Origin: Fimbriimonadales bacterium
GTDB taxonomy: Bacteria > Armatimonadota > Fimbriimonadia > Fimbriimonadales > Fimbriimonadaceae
Length of the DNA: 9,075 bases
Direction: 5' to 3'
Assembly (NCBI GenBank): GCA_026392145.1
Contig: JAPLCS010000087.1
Location: 1 to 9,075 of the forward strand
This document shows positions 1-7,181 of the stretch, in pieces. Positions within the stretch are counted from its first letter, which is position 1, and each line of letters begins with the position of its first letter. The notes under the pieces are model-generated. The model saw only the letters and a program-made list of their open reading frames with translations, was not told the DNA's origin and made no database searches. The translations under genes and the position numbers were made by a program.

Positions 1-2
1 AT

Positions 3-731
3 CCAACAGGTTCATTCAGTTGTTCCAACGAAAGAATTAACCAACTTCAAACGATATTCAATCGCACCATCCTCAACAACATGCACGGCATACCAACCGA
101 CTGCCCCCAAAGAGAAAAAATGGGGTGGATGGATGATGGATGCGTCATGATGGAAGCCTCCATTTACAACTTTGATGCTATCAACTTTTATCGCAAATGG
201 ATTGGTGACATGGTTGACAGCCAAGATCCGAACGGACACGTCCCCGACATCGTCCCGACATCTGGTTGGGGAAGATCAACCGGGCTTCCGGGAAACATGG
301 CAGACCCATGGTGGGGCGGAGCAATTGTGTTCTCACCTTGGAAGTTGTACCAATACTACGGTGACACACGCATCCTCCAAGAAAACTATCCCGCCATGAA
401 AGGCTATGTTGACTACCTTACATCCACGGCAAAGGGCAATATTGTCGACTGGGGTCTCGGAGACTGGCTGGATGAAAGCGCCGGTGGAGGTGGAAGAAGG
501 GTCCCAGTTGCTCAAACTTCGACCGCCGCCTACTTCTATGCAACGCAAATTATTGCCGATTCTGCCAAATTACTCGGGAATAACAAAGACGGCAACCACT
601 ACTCCACCCTTGCCCAATCCATCAAGACTTCATTCAACTCAGCATTCCTGCAACCGTCAGGAGCATACGCATCAGACAGTCAAACCGCCCAGTCAATTCC
701 ACTGTTCTTAGGGTTAGTACAAGTTGACTGA
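3..731 (+). CDS. Alpha-L-rhamnosidase (GH78), N-terminal part of a frameshifted gene, cut by window start
   Basis: This is the catalytic (alpha/alpha)6-barrel part of a GH78 enzyme, which removes terminal alpha-L-rhamnose by an inverting mechanism. The frame is open from base 3, before the first ATG at 81, and the residues before that ATG already match the family (GSFSCSNERINQL, then NNMHGIPTDCPQREKMGW), so the true start lies outside the window. The motif DCPQREKMGWMDD supplies the acidic residues (Asp at 99-101, Glu at 114-116, Asp at 135-137) that in characterised GH78 enzymes bind rhamnose and act as general acid. Further on come SGWGRSTG and GLGDWLDES, also typical. The frame ends at a TGA (729-731) just after the PLFLGLV segment, in the middle of the barrel, and homology resumes in another frame at about 718. 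The N-terminal beta-sandwich domains and any signal peptide are not in the window. The family call is firm; the protein as written is not functional alone. Confidence 0.88.
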   Translation, partial: PTGSFSCSNERINQLQTIFNRTILNNMHGIPTDCPQREKMGWMDDGCVMMEASIYNFDAINFYRKWIGDMVDSQDPNGHVPDIVPTSGWGRSTGLPGNMADPWWGGAIVFSPWKLYQYYGDTRILQENYPAMKGYVDYLTSTAKGNIVDWGLGDWLDESAGGGGRRVPVAQTSTAAYFYATQIIADSAKLLGNNKDGNHYSTLAQSIKTSFNSAFLQPSGAYASDSQTAQSIPLFLGLVQVD

Positions 732-1353
732 AAATTTAACCACAGTGCGAAAGAACCAAATCAGTGCAGGCATCGTCGGCACCCTCTACGTCTTTCAAGC
801 CCTCACTCAGGCGGGTCGAGATGATCTCGCATGGAACATGCTCAAACGAGAAGAATATCCTGGCTGGCTACACATGATCAATCAAGGTGCAACTTCACTG
901 TGGGAAGATTGGAAAGGCGAGAATTCCCTCAACCATCCCACACTTGGCTGCGTAGGCTTCTGGCTCTATCAAGGCTTGGGCGGAATTCGCCCCAATCCAA
1001 TGAAGCCAGGGTTCAAAAACTTCACCATCAAACCTTACATTCCATCTGACCTCAAGTGGGTTAACTGCTCATTCCCCTCCATCCACGGCGAAATTCATTC
1101 CAACTGGAAGCAGTTAAACGGCAAACTGACCCTCCAAGTGACCGTTCCACCCAACACGACTGCAACGGTTTATGTTCCAACTAACTCGCCTGATACAGTG
1201 ACCGAGTCAGGACAATCAACAGCCAAAGCAATAGGAGTTAAATCTTCTAATACTCTTCAAGGAGTTGCAGGAAGTACTGGTTTCAAAGTGTTCGAAGTAG
1301 GATCCGGAACCTACCTGTTCGAATCAGAACTATCACCTAACCCAAACTACTAG
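718..1353 (+). CDS. Alpha-L-rhamnosidase (GH78), C-terminal part after the frameshift
   Basis: This continues the preceding rhamnosidase in frame 1. After the in-frame TAG at 715-717 the homology starts (KLTENLTTVRKNQISAGIVGT, family equivalent of the HLTTGFVGT segment). It goes on through EYPGWLHMINQGATSLWEDW, in which the Glu at 904-906 is the position of the catalytic base in GH78. The C-terminal beta-sandwich domain follows (GGIRPNPMKPGFKNFTIKPY, then a VTVPPNTTATVYVPT strand and a VFEVGSGTYLFE end). The protein ends naturally at TAG 1351-1353. An independent start is possible only at TTG 724 and has no ribosome binding site, so this is half of a broken gene rather than a separate one. 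The last 17 bases overlap the end of the convergent GH29 gene. Compared with the family, about eight residues are missing at the break, which fits a short deletion. Confidence 0.86.
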   Translation, partial: YKLTENLTTVRKNQISAGIVGTLYVFQALTQAGRDDLAWNMLKREEYPGWLHMINQGATSLWEDWKGENSLNHPTLGCVGFWLYQGLGGIRPNPMKPGFKNFTIKPYIPSDLKWVNCSFPSIHGEIHSNWKQLNGKLTLQVTVPPNTTATVYVPTNSPDTVTESGQSTAKAIGVKSSNTLQGVAGSTGFKVFEVGSGTYLFESELSPNPNY

Positions 1354-2401
1354 ATAAACTTTTTGCACGGAGTCGTCCAATCTCCTTCAAAACCTCTACT
1401 TGGTGAGGAGGGAGATTGCCATCCGGCATCGGTGCAATTCCCAACAAGAAATTTCCACCGTGATTCACAGAAAACTCAATCTCACTCACAATCTCTTCTG
1501 CACCTCTTGGCACCTGCCCTTCTACATACTTCCAGTCGGGGCACAAAGGCAGGCAAGCTTCCCAAGTGTGGGATAACCTCCCCTCTGGTAGCTCCCGTTC
1601 TGGAGTGACATAGTCCTCAAATTCGTCACCCACTGCACGATTAACGACGATAAGTCCTGGCTGAAGTTCACGAGCCATAGTAACCATCTCAGCCATCCGA
1701 ATATCTTCAGCTCCACGCACCCAGCCGCCGTCCAGCCAAAGAATATCAACTTTGCCATAGTGGGTCATCAACTCTCGAATTTGAGCATGGGTGAATTGAA
1801 CAAATCGCTCCCATTTTTCAGGATCATTCGTGGTATTTGCCCTCCTACTGGTCGGGTTTTGATCCGGGTCCCAGTAATCAACGCAATGCCAATCGGGCTT
1901 AGAAAAATACACCGAAACTGCCAATCCAGCACTCCTGCAAGCGTCAAAAAGCTCTCGAGTGACGTCGGCACGAGGATGCCGATGAAAGGGACAAACGTCC
2001 CCCGTAATTTTGTAGTCCGTAGTCTTTGTATCCCACATACAAAACCCATCGTGGTGCTTTGTAGTAAAACAAACGTACTTCGCTCCCGCCTCAACAAATG
2101 TTTCAACCCACTTGTCTGGATTAAAATCCAAAGGATTAAACGTCCTAGGCAAATTCCAATAGTCACGCTGGAATCGCTCCAAATCTTTGGCACGATCGGT
2201 CCAACACTTAATTTCATCCCGACGTGACCAGTCATCCTCAGGAACCAGTGCCCAACTCTCACAACAATCCCACTGGCTGTAGGGCCCCCAGTGCAAGATA
2301 ATCCCAAATTGAAGACTTCTGAACCAAGCCAACCGCTGCTCCAACCAATCTGGCTTCCGGTACAAAACATCTTTCGAATGGGCGATAACATCCTTTCTCA
2401 T
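1337..2401 (-). CDS. Alpha-L-fucosidase-like glycoside hydrolase (GH29)
   Basis: This is a GH29 retaining enzyme expected to release alpha-L-fucose. From the ATG at 2401 it has 354 residues. The (beta/alpha)8 barrel shows FGIILHWGPYS (about residues 32-42), KYVCFTTKHHDGF (108-120), VSVYFSKPDWH (163-172) and DILWLDGGW (219-227); the Asp of WLDGG (about 224) is the family's nucleophile position. The end has the usual GGNFLLGIAPMPDGNLPP segment, but after KEIGRLRA the expected helix (WLKVNGEAIYG in relatives) is replaced by KSLSSSLG and a stop. The enzyme therefore consists of the catalytic domain alone, with a clipped last helix and no beta-sandwich. The ATG at 2401 was chosen because a longer form from TTG 2443 adds only residues unlike the family; neither start has a clear ribosome binding site. 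No signal peptide is visible, odd next to exported neighbours. It is convergent with the rhamnosidase and divergent from the GH31 gene. Acid/base residue and substrate are not determined. Confidence 0.85.
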   Translation of the reverse strand: MRKDVIAHSKDVLYRKPDWLEQRLAWFRSLQFGIILHWGPYSQWDCCESWALVPEDDWSRRDEIKCWTDRAKDLERFQRDYWNLPRTFNPLDFNPDKWVETFVEAGAKYVCFTTKHHDGFCMWDTKTTDYKITGDVCPFHRHPRADVTRELFDACRSAGLAVSVYFSKPDWHCVDYWDPDQNPTSRRANTTNDPEKWERFVQFTHAQIRELMTHYGKVDILWLDGGWVRGAEDIRMAEMVTMARELQPGLIVVNRAVGDEFEDYVTPERELPEGRLSHTWEACLPLCPDWKYVEGQVPRGAEEIVSEIEFSVNHGGNFLLGIAPMPDGNLPPHQVEVLKEIGRLRAKSLSSSLG

Positions 2402-2493
2402 CGTTGGCAATCGTAGTTTAATCCAATCATTCTGTCCAACCAACGGCAGTTAATTCACAACTACCCCCGCAGGTTCCTTTTGACTTGTGTAGA
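2402..2493. promoter_or_regulatory. Divergent intergenic region between GH29 and GH31 genes
   Basis: These 92 bases separate the divergent starts of the GH29 (-) and GH31 (+) genes and must hold the promoters of both if they are transcribed separately. No convincing -35/-10 pair with normal spacing was found on either strand, and no operator-like palindrome. A TAGAAT at 2490-2495 looks like a -10 box but overlaps the probable GH31 start and lacks a partner. The call rests on gene orientation alone. Confidence 0.3.
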
Positions 2494-4545
2494 ATGAGCG
2501 AAATGACATTGATAGGCACACTTGCAGCACTTGGAGTTTCACAAGCATTTGGTTCGCCTCTAGGATGGAAACAAACCGACTCTGGTCTGTGGCAAGCGAA
2601 AATCGGCAAGCCTGACAAAGTCACACTCTTGAGTGCAGCTGGAGTTCCACCCCAAAAATCAAAATTAAGAGAGCTAGGTGGCGGAAAACTCCCCAAAGAC
2701 TTCCTGAAAGAATCATCGGGCGGCACCTTTGATGGAAAAGCATGGGTAAGACTCCCACTCGAGCCGGATGAAAAAATTTATGGCCTAGGTCTGCGCCTTC
2801 GAGGACTAGAACGACGCGATATCGTCAGACTTCGAATGGACCATTTCGGCAAGAATGAAGACCAGACCCACGCTCCAGTTCCATTCTATGTTTCCTCAAA
2901 GGGTTACGGAGTGTTTGTCAATTCCGCAAGGCCACTAACTTATTACATCGGTGTTGGCAACCAACTAGGTGCCAAACAAAATCCCAAGCCACAAGACCGT
3001 AACACCGACCCAGGATGGGATCCCCAACCATTCTCTCACGCAGTAGAAATCAGTGCCGACGCATCTGGACTCGAGATTTACATCATCGAGGGACCCGAGC
3101 TCATTAAAGTAGTCCAACGATTCAATCTCCTCTGCGGTGGCGGTGCCCTCCCACCCAAACAATCATTGGGATTCTGGCACCGCGTGCGAACCATGGCAGA
3201 TTCTCAAGAAGTCCTCAACGAAATGGATGAATTCAAAAAGCGTGGATTCCCACTCGATGTAATCGGTCTAGAACCCGGTTGGCATTCAAAGAGCTACCCA
3301 TGCACCTACGATTGGAACACTAAACTCTTTCCCAATCCCGATGACTTCCTAGTCCAATGCCAAAAGCGAGGAGTCAATGTAAACCTATGGGAAAACGGAG
3401 GTGTGAGTGAGCAAAGTAGTATGTTCAGCGCCCTGAAACCATATGCCGGTTCCCACACGGAATGGCTCGGAATGATTCCAGACTATACAAAAACTGAGGC
3501 AAGGACAATCTACTCAAACCATCATGAAGCCACACACATCGCCAAAGGTGTCAGCGGCTACAAACTCGACGAGGTAGACGGTTACGATGTTTGGCTGTGG
3601 CCAGACCACGCTCAATTTCCGTCCGGCATCAACGGTGCAACGATGCGACAAATCTTTGGGGTCGCCATGCAACGAGCGTTAAGTGAAACCTTCCAAAAAC
3701 GAAACCAGCGGACCATGGGGTTAGTGCGCGGCACAAATGCTGGAGCCCAGACCTTCGACCACGTCATTTACAGTGACCACTACGACCACCGGGAATTCCT
3801 GTGCGCACTCGTTAGCACCGGACTTTGTGGAACCATGTGGGCACCCGAAATCAGATCCGCAAATAATTCAGAAGAGTGGATTCGCAGAATGCAAACCTCA
3901 TGCTTTGCTCATCTCGCTCAACTGAATGGATGGGCAGATGCAACCAAACCGTGGTCGTATGAGTCAGTTGCTGAAGCATCCAAACAAACAATCCTTTTAA
4001 GGAATCAACTGTTCCCCTATCTGTATACAGCCTTCGCCCAGTACGCCCAGGAAGGCAAGTCCGTCATCAGACCAATGCTCTTGGAAGATGGTGGAGCAGA
4101 AATTGACCAGTTCATGCTGGGAGATGAACTCCTCGTCGCCCCGATGTTCGCGGGTCAAAAGTCAAGAAACCTCCGCCTGCCCGCAGGTCAATGGAGAGAC
4201 TTCCACACCGGAAAATCAGTCGGCTCCGGAGTGATTACCATCTCACCATCGCTCGAAACCACCCCAATTTATGTTCGAGAAGGAGCAACCATTCCTATGC
4301 TTAACCCAGTGCTGAGCATTGGCGAAACCTTCAAGCAACCCAAAGTTCAAGTTCAAATCCGCACCTATGGTCCTCAACTACGCCCCGGCTTGCTTTACGA
4401 TGATGACGGCATCACCTTCAATTTCAAAAAGGGTGAGTACAGTTGGTTCACCATCGACCCAACGACAAAGTCATTCAAGCAAATGAGTGGCAACTATCGA
4501 ACCAAATACGCTGAACCAAAGTGGATTTCAATGTCCACAAAATGA
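2494..4545 (+). CDS. GH31-family alpha-glycosidase (TIM-barrel), probably exported
   Basis: This 683-residue protein has the GH31 layout: an N-terminal beta-sandwich (KIYGLGLRLRG at about 94-104, then HAPVPFYVSSKGYGVFVN near 126-143), a TIM barrel from about 224 (PPKQSLGFWHRVR) and a C-terminal beta-domain (LPAGQWRDFHTGK, IYVREGATIPM). The barrel contains IGLEPGWHS, SGYKLDEVDGYD (probable nucleophile Asp near 359) and IYSDHYDHREF (probable acid/base Asp near 428), followed by GTMWAPEIR. These replace the WxDMNE and GDNxSxW signatures of classical alpha-glucosidases, so this belongs to a divergent subgroup and the sugar cannot be named. A short hydrophobic N-terminus (MTLIGTLAALGVSQAFG) looks like a signal peptide with a weak n-region. 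ATG 2494 is preferred; TTG 2485 and ATG 2503 are alternatives, none with a clear ribosome binding site. The esterase gene starts 31 bases downstream, so the two are probably one operon. Confidence 0.85.
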   Translation: MSEMTLIGTLAALGVSQAFGSPLGWKQTDSGLWQAKIGKPDKVTLLSAAGVPPQKSKLRELGGGKLPKDFLKESSGGTFDGKAWVRLPLEPDEKIYGLGLRLRGLERRDIVRLRMDHFGKNEDQTHAPVPFYVSSKGYGVFVNSARPLTYYIGVGNQLGAKQNPKPQDRNTDPGWDPQPFSHAVEISADASGLEIYIIEGPELIKVVQRFNLLCGGGALPPKQSLGFWHRVRTMADSQEVLNEMDEFKKRGFPLDVIGLEPGWHSKSYPCTYDWNTKLFPNPDDFLVQCQKRGVNVNLWENGGVSEQSSMFSALKPYAGSHTEWLGMIPDYTKTEARTIYSNHHEATHIAKGVSGYKLDEVDGYDVWLWPDHAQFPSGINGATMRQIFGVAMQRALSETFQKRNQRTMGLVRGTNAGAQTFDHVIYSDHYDHREFLCALVSTGLCGTMWAPEIRSANNSEEWIRRMQTSCFAHLAQLNGWADATKPWSYESVAEASKQTILLRNQLFPYLYTAFAQYAQEGKSVIRPMLLEDGGAEIDQFMLGDELLVAPMFAGQKSRNLRLPAGQWRDFHTGKSVGSGVITISPSLETTPIYVREGATIPMLNPVLSIGETFKQPKVQVQIRTYGPQLRPGLLYDDDGITFNFKKGEYSWFTIDPTTKSFKQMSGNYRTKYAEPKWISMSTK

Positions 4546-4576
4546 GAGATTCAACAACACGAACAAGTGACACCAA

Positions 4577-5422
4577 ATGAATAAAACCTCACCTTTCGCC
4601 ATCCTCGGAGTGGGATTAGCCGCTTTATCACAAGCCTCGATACCCCCTGTTCAATCAGGTCCAAGTGGCAAAGTAAAAGTCTTCATTCTCGCGGGTCAAT
4701 CAAATATGGAAGGTCATGCCGTGGTGGATCTCACTGGAAAAGATTACAACGAAGGGAAAGGAACGTTAGCAAATCTCCTCTCCGATCCCCAAAAGGCTCC
4801 AACTTTCCAACACTTGCGACAAAAAAGCGGAACTTGGACGGTTCGAAATGATGTATTCGTCCGCTACCAACGCCAAGGCGAACCACTTCTCAAAGGCCCC
4901 CTCGGCTTCGGATTCTCGGTCTATGGAGACCAGCATCATTTTGGACCAGAACTTCAATTCGGTCATATTGTAGGCGATAAGTTCAAAGAGCCGGTACTTC
5001 TCATTAAAACCGCATGGGGTGGAAAAAGCCTCTACAAAGATTTCCGACCGCCATCATCCGGCGGAGAAGTCGGCCCCTTCTACAAACTCATGCTTTCCGA
5101 TGTAAGGCAAGCACTGCAAAATATGAATTCTGAGTTTCCAAATCTCACAGGACTCAAGCCAGAACTTGCCGGATTAGTTTGGTACCAAGGTTGGAACGAC
5201 GGAGTTGACCCCAAAACCGCCGTTCCACAGTATGAAAAGAACCTTATCAACCTCATCAACGATGTAAGAAAAGAGTTTGCATCACCCAAAATGCCAGTCA
5301 TTGTAGGAGAACTAACTGGACCCTGGGTCAAAGCAGAAGGCGGTTGGACGAGTCATAGAGATACTCCTCGTACAGACCGATGGTTACGACCGTCCCGAAT
5401 AACCGGCCGGGACCCAAGCTAA
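4577..5422 (+). CDS. Sialate O-acetylesterase-like SGNH hydrolase, C-terminus lost at a chimeric junction
   Basis: This is a carbohydrate acetylesterase of the sialate O-acetylesterase type, expected to deacetylate a glycan so that the neighbouring glycosidases can act. A signal peptide (MNKTSPFAILGVGLAALSQA, 1-20) precedes the block I motif VFILAGQSNMEG with nucleophile Ser about residue 42. Further family marks are FGPELQFGHIV, LLIKTAWGGKSL and GLVWYQGWNDG (oxyanion Asn). Homology ends at about residue 253 (GELTGPWVKAEG). The 28 codons after it are antisense to an RHS core fragment (5334-5372) and non-coding sequence, ending at TAA 5420-5422. The family's C-terminal block with the catalytic Asp/His pair (DxxH) is therefore missing, and the product should be inactive. 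The stop overlaps the end of the convergent membrane-protein gene by four bases. The family call is good; the break is either a real rearrangement or an assembly chimera. Confidence 0.82.
   Translation: MNKTSPFAILGVGLAALSQASIPPVQSGPSGKVKVFILAGQSNMEGHAVVDLTGKDYNEGKGTLANLLSDPQKAPTFQHLRQKSGTWTVRNDVFVRYQRQGEPLLKGPLGFGFSVYGDQHHFGPELQFGHIVGDKFKEPVLLIKTAWGGKSLYKDFRPPSSGGEVGPFYKLMLSDVRQALQNMNSEFPNLTGLKPELAGLVWYQGWNDGVDPKTAVPQYEKNLINLINDVRKEFASPKMPVIVGELTGPWVKAEGGWTSHRDTPRTDRWLRPSRITGRDPS
5334..5372 (-). pseudogene. Remnant of a third RHS core copy
   Basis: On the minus strand these 13 codons read YEEYLYDSSNRLL. They match LEEYSYDASNRLV at the start of the displaced RHS copy (7137-7178) and LYDASNRLV at the window end (9048-9074). 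As in the displaced copy, the match begins with GAGGAGTA a few dozen bases after the stop of the preceding small gene (49 bases here, 43 there). After NRLL the homology stops and the sequence becomes the antisense of the esterase gene. The match is short, but its frame, direction and placement all agree with a further orphan RHS module cut off at the junction. Confidence 0.7.
5392..5413. terminator. Hairpin just after the membrane-protein gene
   Basis: GTCCCG (5392-5397) and CGGGAC (5408-5413) form a six-base perfect inverted repeat around a ten-base loop. It lies five bases beyond the stop of the small membrane-protein gene on the minus strand. No T-run follows, so an intrinsic terminator is not proven. 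The GC-rich arms could arise by chance. Confidence 0.25.
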
Positions 5423-5823
5423 TTATTCCTCACAATGGCGGAGAAGAGATACAACGCGGACCCCCAAAAGACTGCATCTGGTGCGGCCCGAAGAAGAATC
5501 TGTCTCAGGGGTGGCACGACATACGATGATCGCTTGATTTCGCCGAATACTGCAAGGCTCGCGCAGAATAACTCGACGACCAAAATGGGAAGATAGAGAA
5601 TGTAACCCATCTCCTCCTGCAACCAGTCCTTGAGCAGTACTGTCGAGGTACCTGTTTGCCATTTCAAAGCCTCGGCTAGCGTCAGCACTGCGAGGAACAA
5701 ACGATGTAACAGTCGAAGAACCGTTATAAAAACGATGTTCCTCCCCGAGGCTTTGGGGGCGAGAGCAACTACGACAGTAACAACCAAAGAGAATGTTACG
5801 ATCGATAAAACGTCTAGTCCCAT
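5419..5823 (-). CDS. Small four-helix membrane protein, candidate immunity partner of the displaced RHS tip
   Basis: This 134-residue protein has four likely membrane segments: about residues 5-23 (VLSIVTFSLVVTVVVALAP), 29-53, 72-96 (with YLPILVVELFCASLAVFG) and 113-132. Short charged loops lie between them (KASGRN, KWQTGTS...KDWLQEE, KRSSYVVPPLRQ). Its ATG at 5821-5823 overlaps the last codons and stop of the displaced RHS gene by ten bases, which suggests translational coupling. In RHS loci the gene directly after the toxin tip normally encodes the specific immunity protein; membrane immunity proteins usually guard against toxins that act at or cross the inner membrane. I do not recognise the family, so the role is inferred from position only. 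It ends at TAG 5419-5421 inside the tail of the convergent esterase reading frame. Confidence 0.62.
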   Translation of the reverse strand: MGLDVLSIVTFSLVVTVVVALAPKASGRNIVFITVLRLLHRLFLAVLTLAEALKWQTGTSTVLLKDWLQEEMGYILYLPILVVELFCASLAVFGEIKRSSYVVPPLRQILLRAAPDAVFWGSALYLFSAIVRNN

Positions 5824-7181
5824 ATAGGATTTGATCCCAGTCGTCTCGGCATCCCAGGCAATGGATTGGGATCCGTGTATGGCGGACCTAGATTTGATGC
5901 ACCGCCCCCACCCGTTCCAGTTGCGTCATCATAAAACTCGGCAAATACAACGGGAATAGCCCAGATTTCCCAATATTTTCCTCTTGGATTTGGACTGCCC
6001 GGCTCCATCCAGTCGCCAAATGAGTCTGCATATGGAAGGCCTTCTGCTGGAACAACGTAGTGCTGATGCGGAGAAATCGGGAAATTGTGTGGCTCATAAT
6101 ACTTCCCCTTGTAGTACAGGGAGTCCATATCAAGCCAAGGGGGAGATTTTTTGCCCGGAGGAACCGCGACCCCTATGATGTGCGGACCTGTTTTGTCCTG
6201 GTAATCCCCAATTGCAATAACTAGGTCGTCTGACCCGTTTGACACACGGCTTTCGATTCCCAAAAGCTGAGCCCAGGCCGCAAGCCCCGTATCATCAATT
6301 TTTGACACTGGGTTGCTTGAACAGTAGCAGTACCAGTTCTTCCCATCCTTCGCTGGGTCTCTGGTTAAAAACCTTCCAGTCGAGCTGTCGTAGTAACGAT
6401 GTCCAAGCAACTTCAAGCCACTCGCATCTTCCTGATATCCAAAGTCTCCGGCATACCCAAACGCTCCTGCCCAGGTTCCAGTGCTTGTGAGTTGGTTACC
6501 AAAAGCGTCGTAGCTCCTCGTGGCGCTAATCGCCGAACTCGAGTCGGTTTGCGTTTCCGCGTTTTTCAATCCGGAATGCCTAAAGGTTGAGACTGAGCCT
6601 CGCTTCTCGGAAGTTCCAGGAGTGTAGCTGGCAAAAGAGTCTCGTATCACTGGCGCGTTGACCCCAACCCCGTCTCTGACATAGTTTGTAGAAATAGAGT
6701 ACTCTATTTTGCTCACCCTAGTGTCAAATCCGTTATAAGCGTAAGAAGCGGTTTGCGCTCCGGAAAGACTTGTCAATCGAGATTCCCAGTCGTAGCTGAG
6801 GTTCGTCACCGACGAGCCGTTGGTGACGGACGTAGTTCTTCCTGCCGCGTCGTAGCCGTAGCTCTTGGAGCCAGCGGTGAGCATTTTGTCGCCGTCGTCG
6901 TAGGTGTAGCTCTCGGTAGTTCCGTTCAGGGTTTTGGTGAGACGGTTGCCGTTTGCGTCGTAGCTGTACGAGCACGAGTAGCCGGGACGGGACTCGCTGG
7001 CGAGTTGTCCGGCGAGATCGTAGGTGTACGTGGTGGTCACTCCGCCTACCGTCTTGCTCGTCATCTGGTTTGCGAGGTTGTAGGCGTACGTCTCCATCCG
7101 CACATTTGTGCCCGTGGTCGGGTTCCAGACACCTACCGAGACGAGGCGGTTGGAGGCGTCGTAGCTGTACTCCTCAAGTGG
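5814..7181 (-). CDS. Displaced (orphan) RHS core fragment with a variable C-terminal tip
   Basis: This is a 5'-truncated RHS/YD-repeat protein. The frame opens at 7181, just after a TAA (7182-7184); possible internal starts are GTG 7103 and ATG 7097. Counted from the GTG, residues 6-132 hold YD-type repeats (YTYDLAGQLASE, YSYDANGNRLTK, YTYDDGDKMLTA, YGYDAAGRTTSV, YDWESRLTSL). The RHS-associated core end follows, with LLGHRYYDSSTGRFLTRDP (232-250) and NWYCYCSSNPVSKIDDTG (256-273). Residues 274-429 (bases 5814-6284) form the variable tip: PHIIGVAVPPGKKSPPWLD, an HNFPISPHQHYVVP stretch, a Gly run and a Pro-rich end. I recognise no toxin family in it. The core aligns without gaps to the RHS protein at 7707-9075 (about 84% identical residues by eye), while the tips are unrelated. 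This matches known orphan rhs-CT modules, usually silent until recombined onto a full-length gene. Function as toxin is inferred. Confidence 0.85.
   Translation of the reverse strand, partial: PLEEYSYDASNRLVSVGVWNPTTGTNVRMETYAYNLANQMTSKTVGGVTTTYTYDLAGQLASESRPGYSCSYSYDANGNRLTKTLNGTTESYTYDDGDKMLTAGSKSYGYDAAGRTTSVTNGSSVTNLSYDWESRLTSLSGAQTASYAYNGFDTRVSKIEYSISTNYVRDGVGVNAPVIRDSFASYTPGTSEKRGSVSTFRHSGLKNAETQTDSSSAISATRSYDAFGNQLTSTGTWAGAFGYAGDFGYQEDASGLKLLGHRYYDSSTGRFLTRDPAKDGKNWYCYCSSNPVSKIDDTGLAAWAQLLGIESRVSNGSDDLVIAIGDYQDKTGPHIIGVAVPPGKKSPPWLDMDSLYYKGKYYEPHNFPISPHQHYVVPAEGLPYADSFGDWMEPGSPNPRGKYWEIWAIPVVFAEFYDDATGTGGGGASNLGPPYTDPNPLPGMPRRLGSNPIWD
6285..7172 (-). repeat. RHS core direct repeat, copy 1 (displaced)
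   Basis: This core segment repeats at 8193-9075 with a constant offset of 1908 bases and no gaps at the protein level. Over 273 residues about 43 differ by eye. Only nine of these lie in the first 134 residues, and residues 228-254 are identical. The repeat ends sharply at the (D/S)TG boundary before the tip. Such long direct repeats are substrates for homologous recombination that would swap tips. Confidence 0.85.

Noticed and set aside
1760..2391. Open frames on both strands within the GH29 gene
   Set aside because: The GH29 frame has unambiguous family motifs across this stretch; the others show none.
2479..2495. TTGACT and TAGAAT as a promoter for the GH31 gene
   Set aside because: The two boxes are only a few bases apart, not about 17, and overlap the probable start codon.
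5359..5529. Short plus-strand frame (MVTTVPNNRPGPKLIIPHNG...) after the esterase break
   Set aside because: It looked like a possible frameshifted esterase end but lacks the family's Asp/His block. It is antisense to the RHS remnant and the membrane-protein gene.
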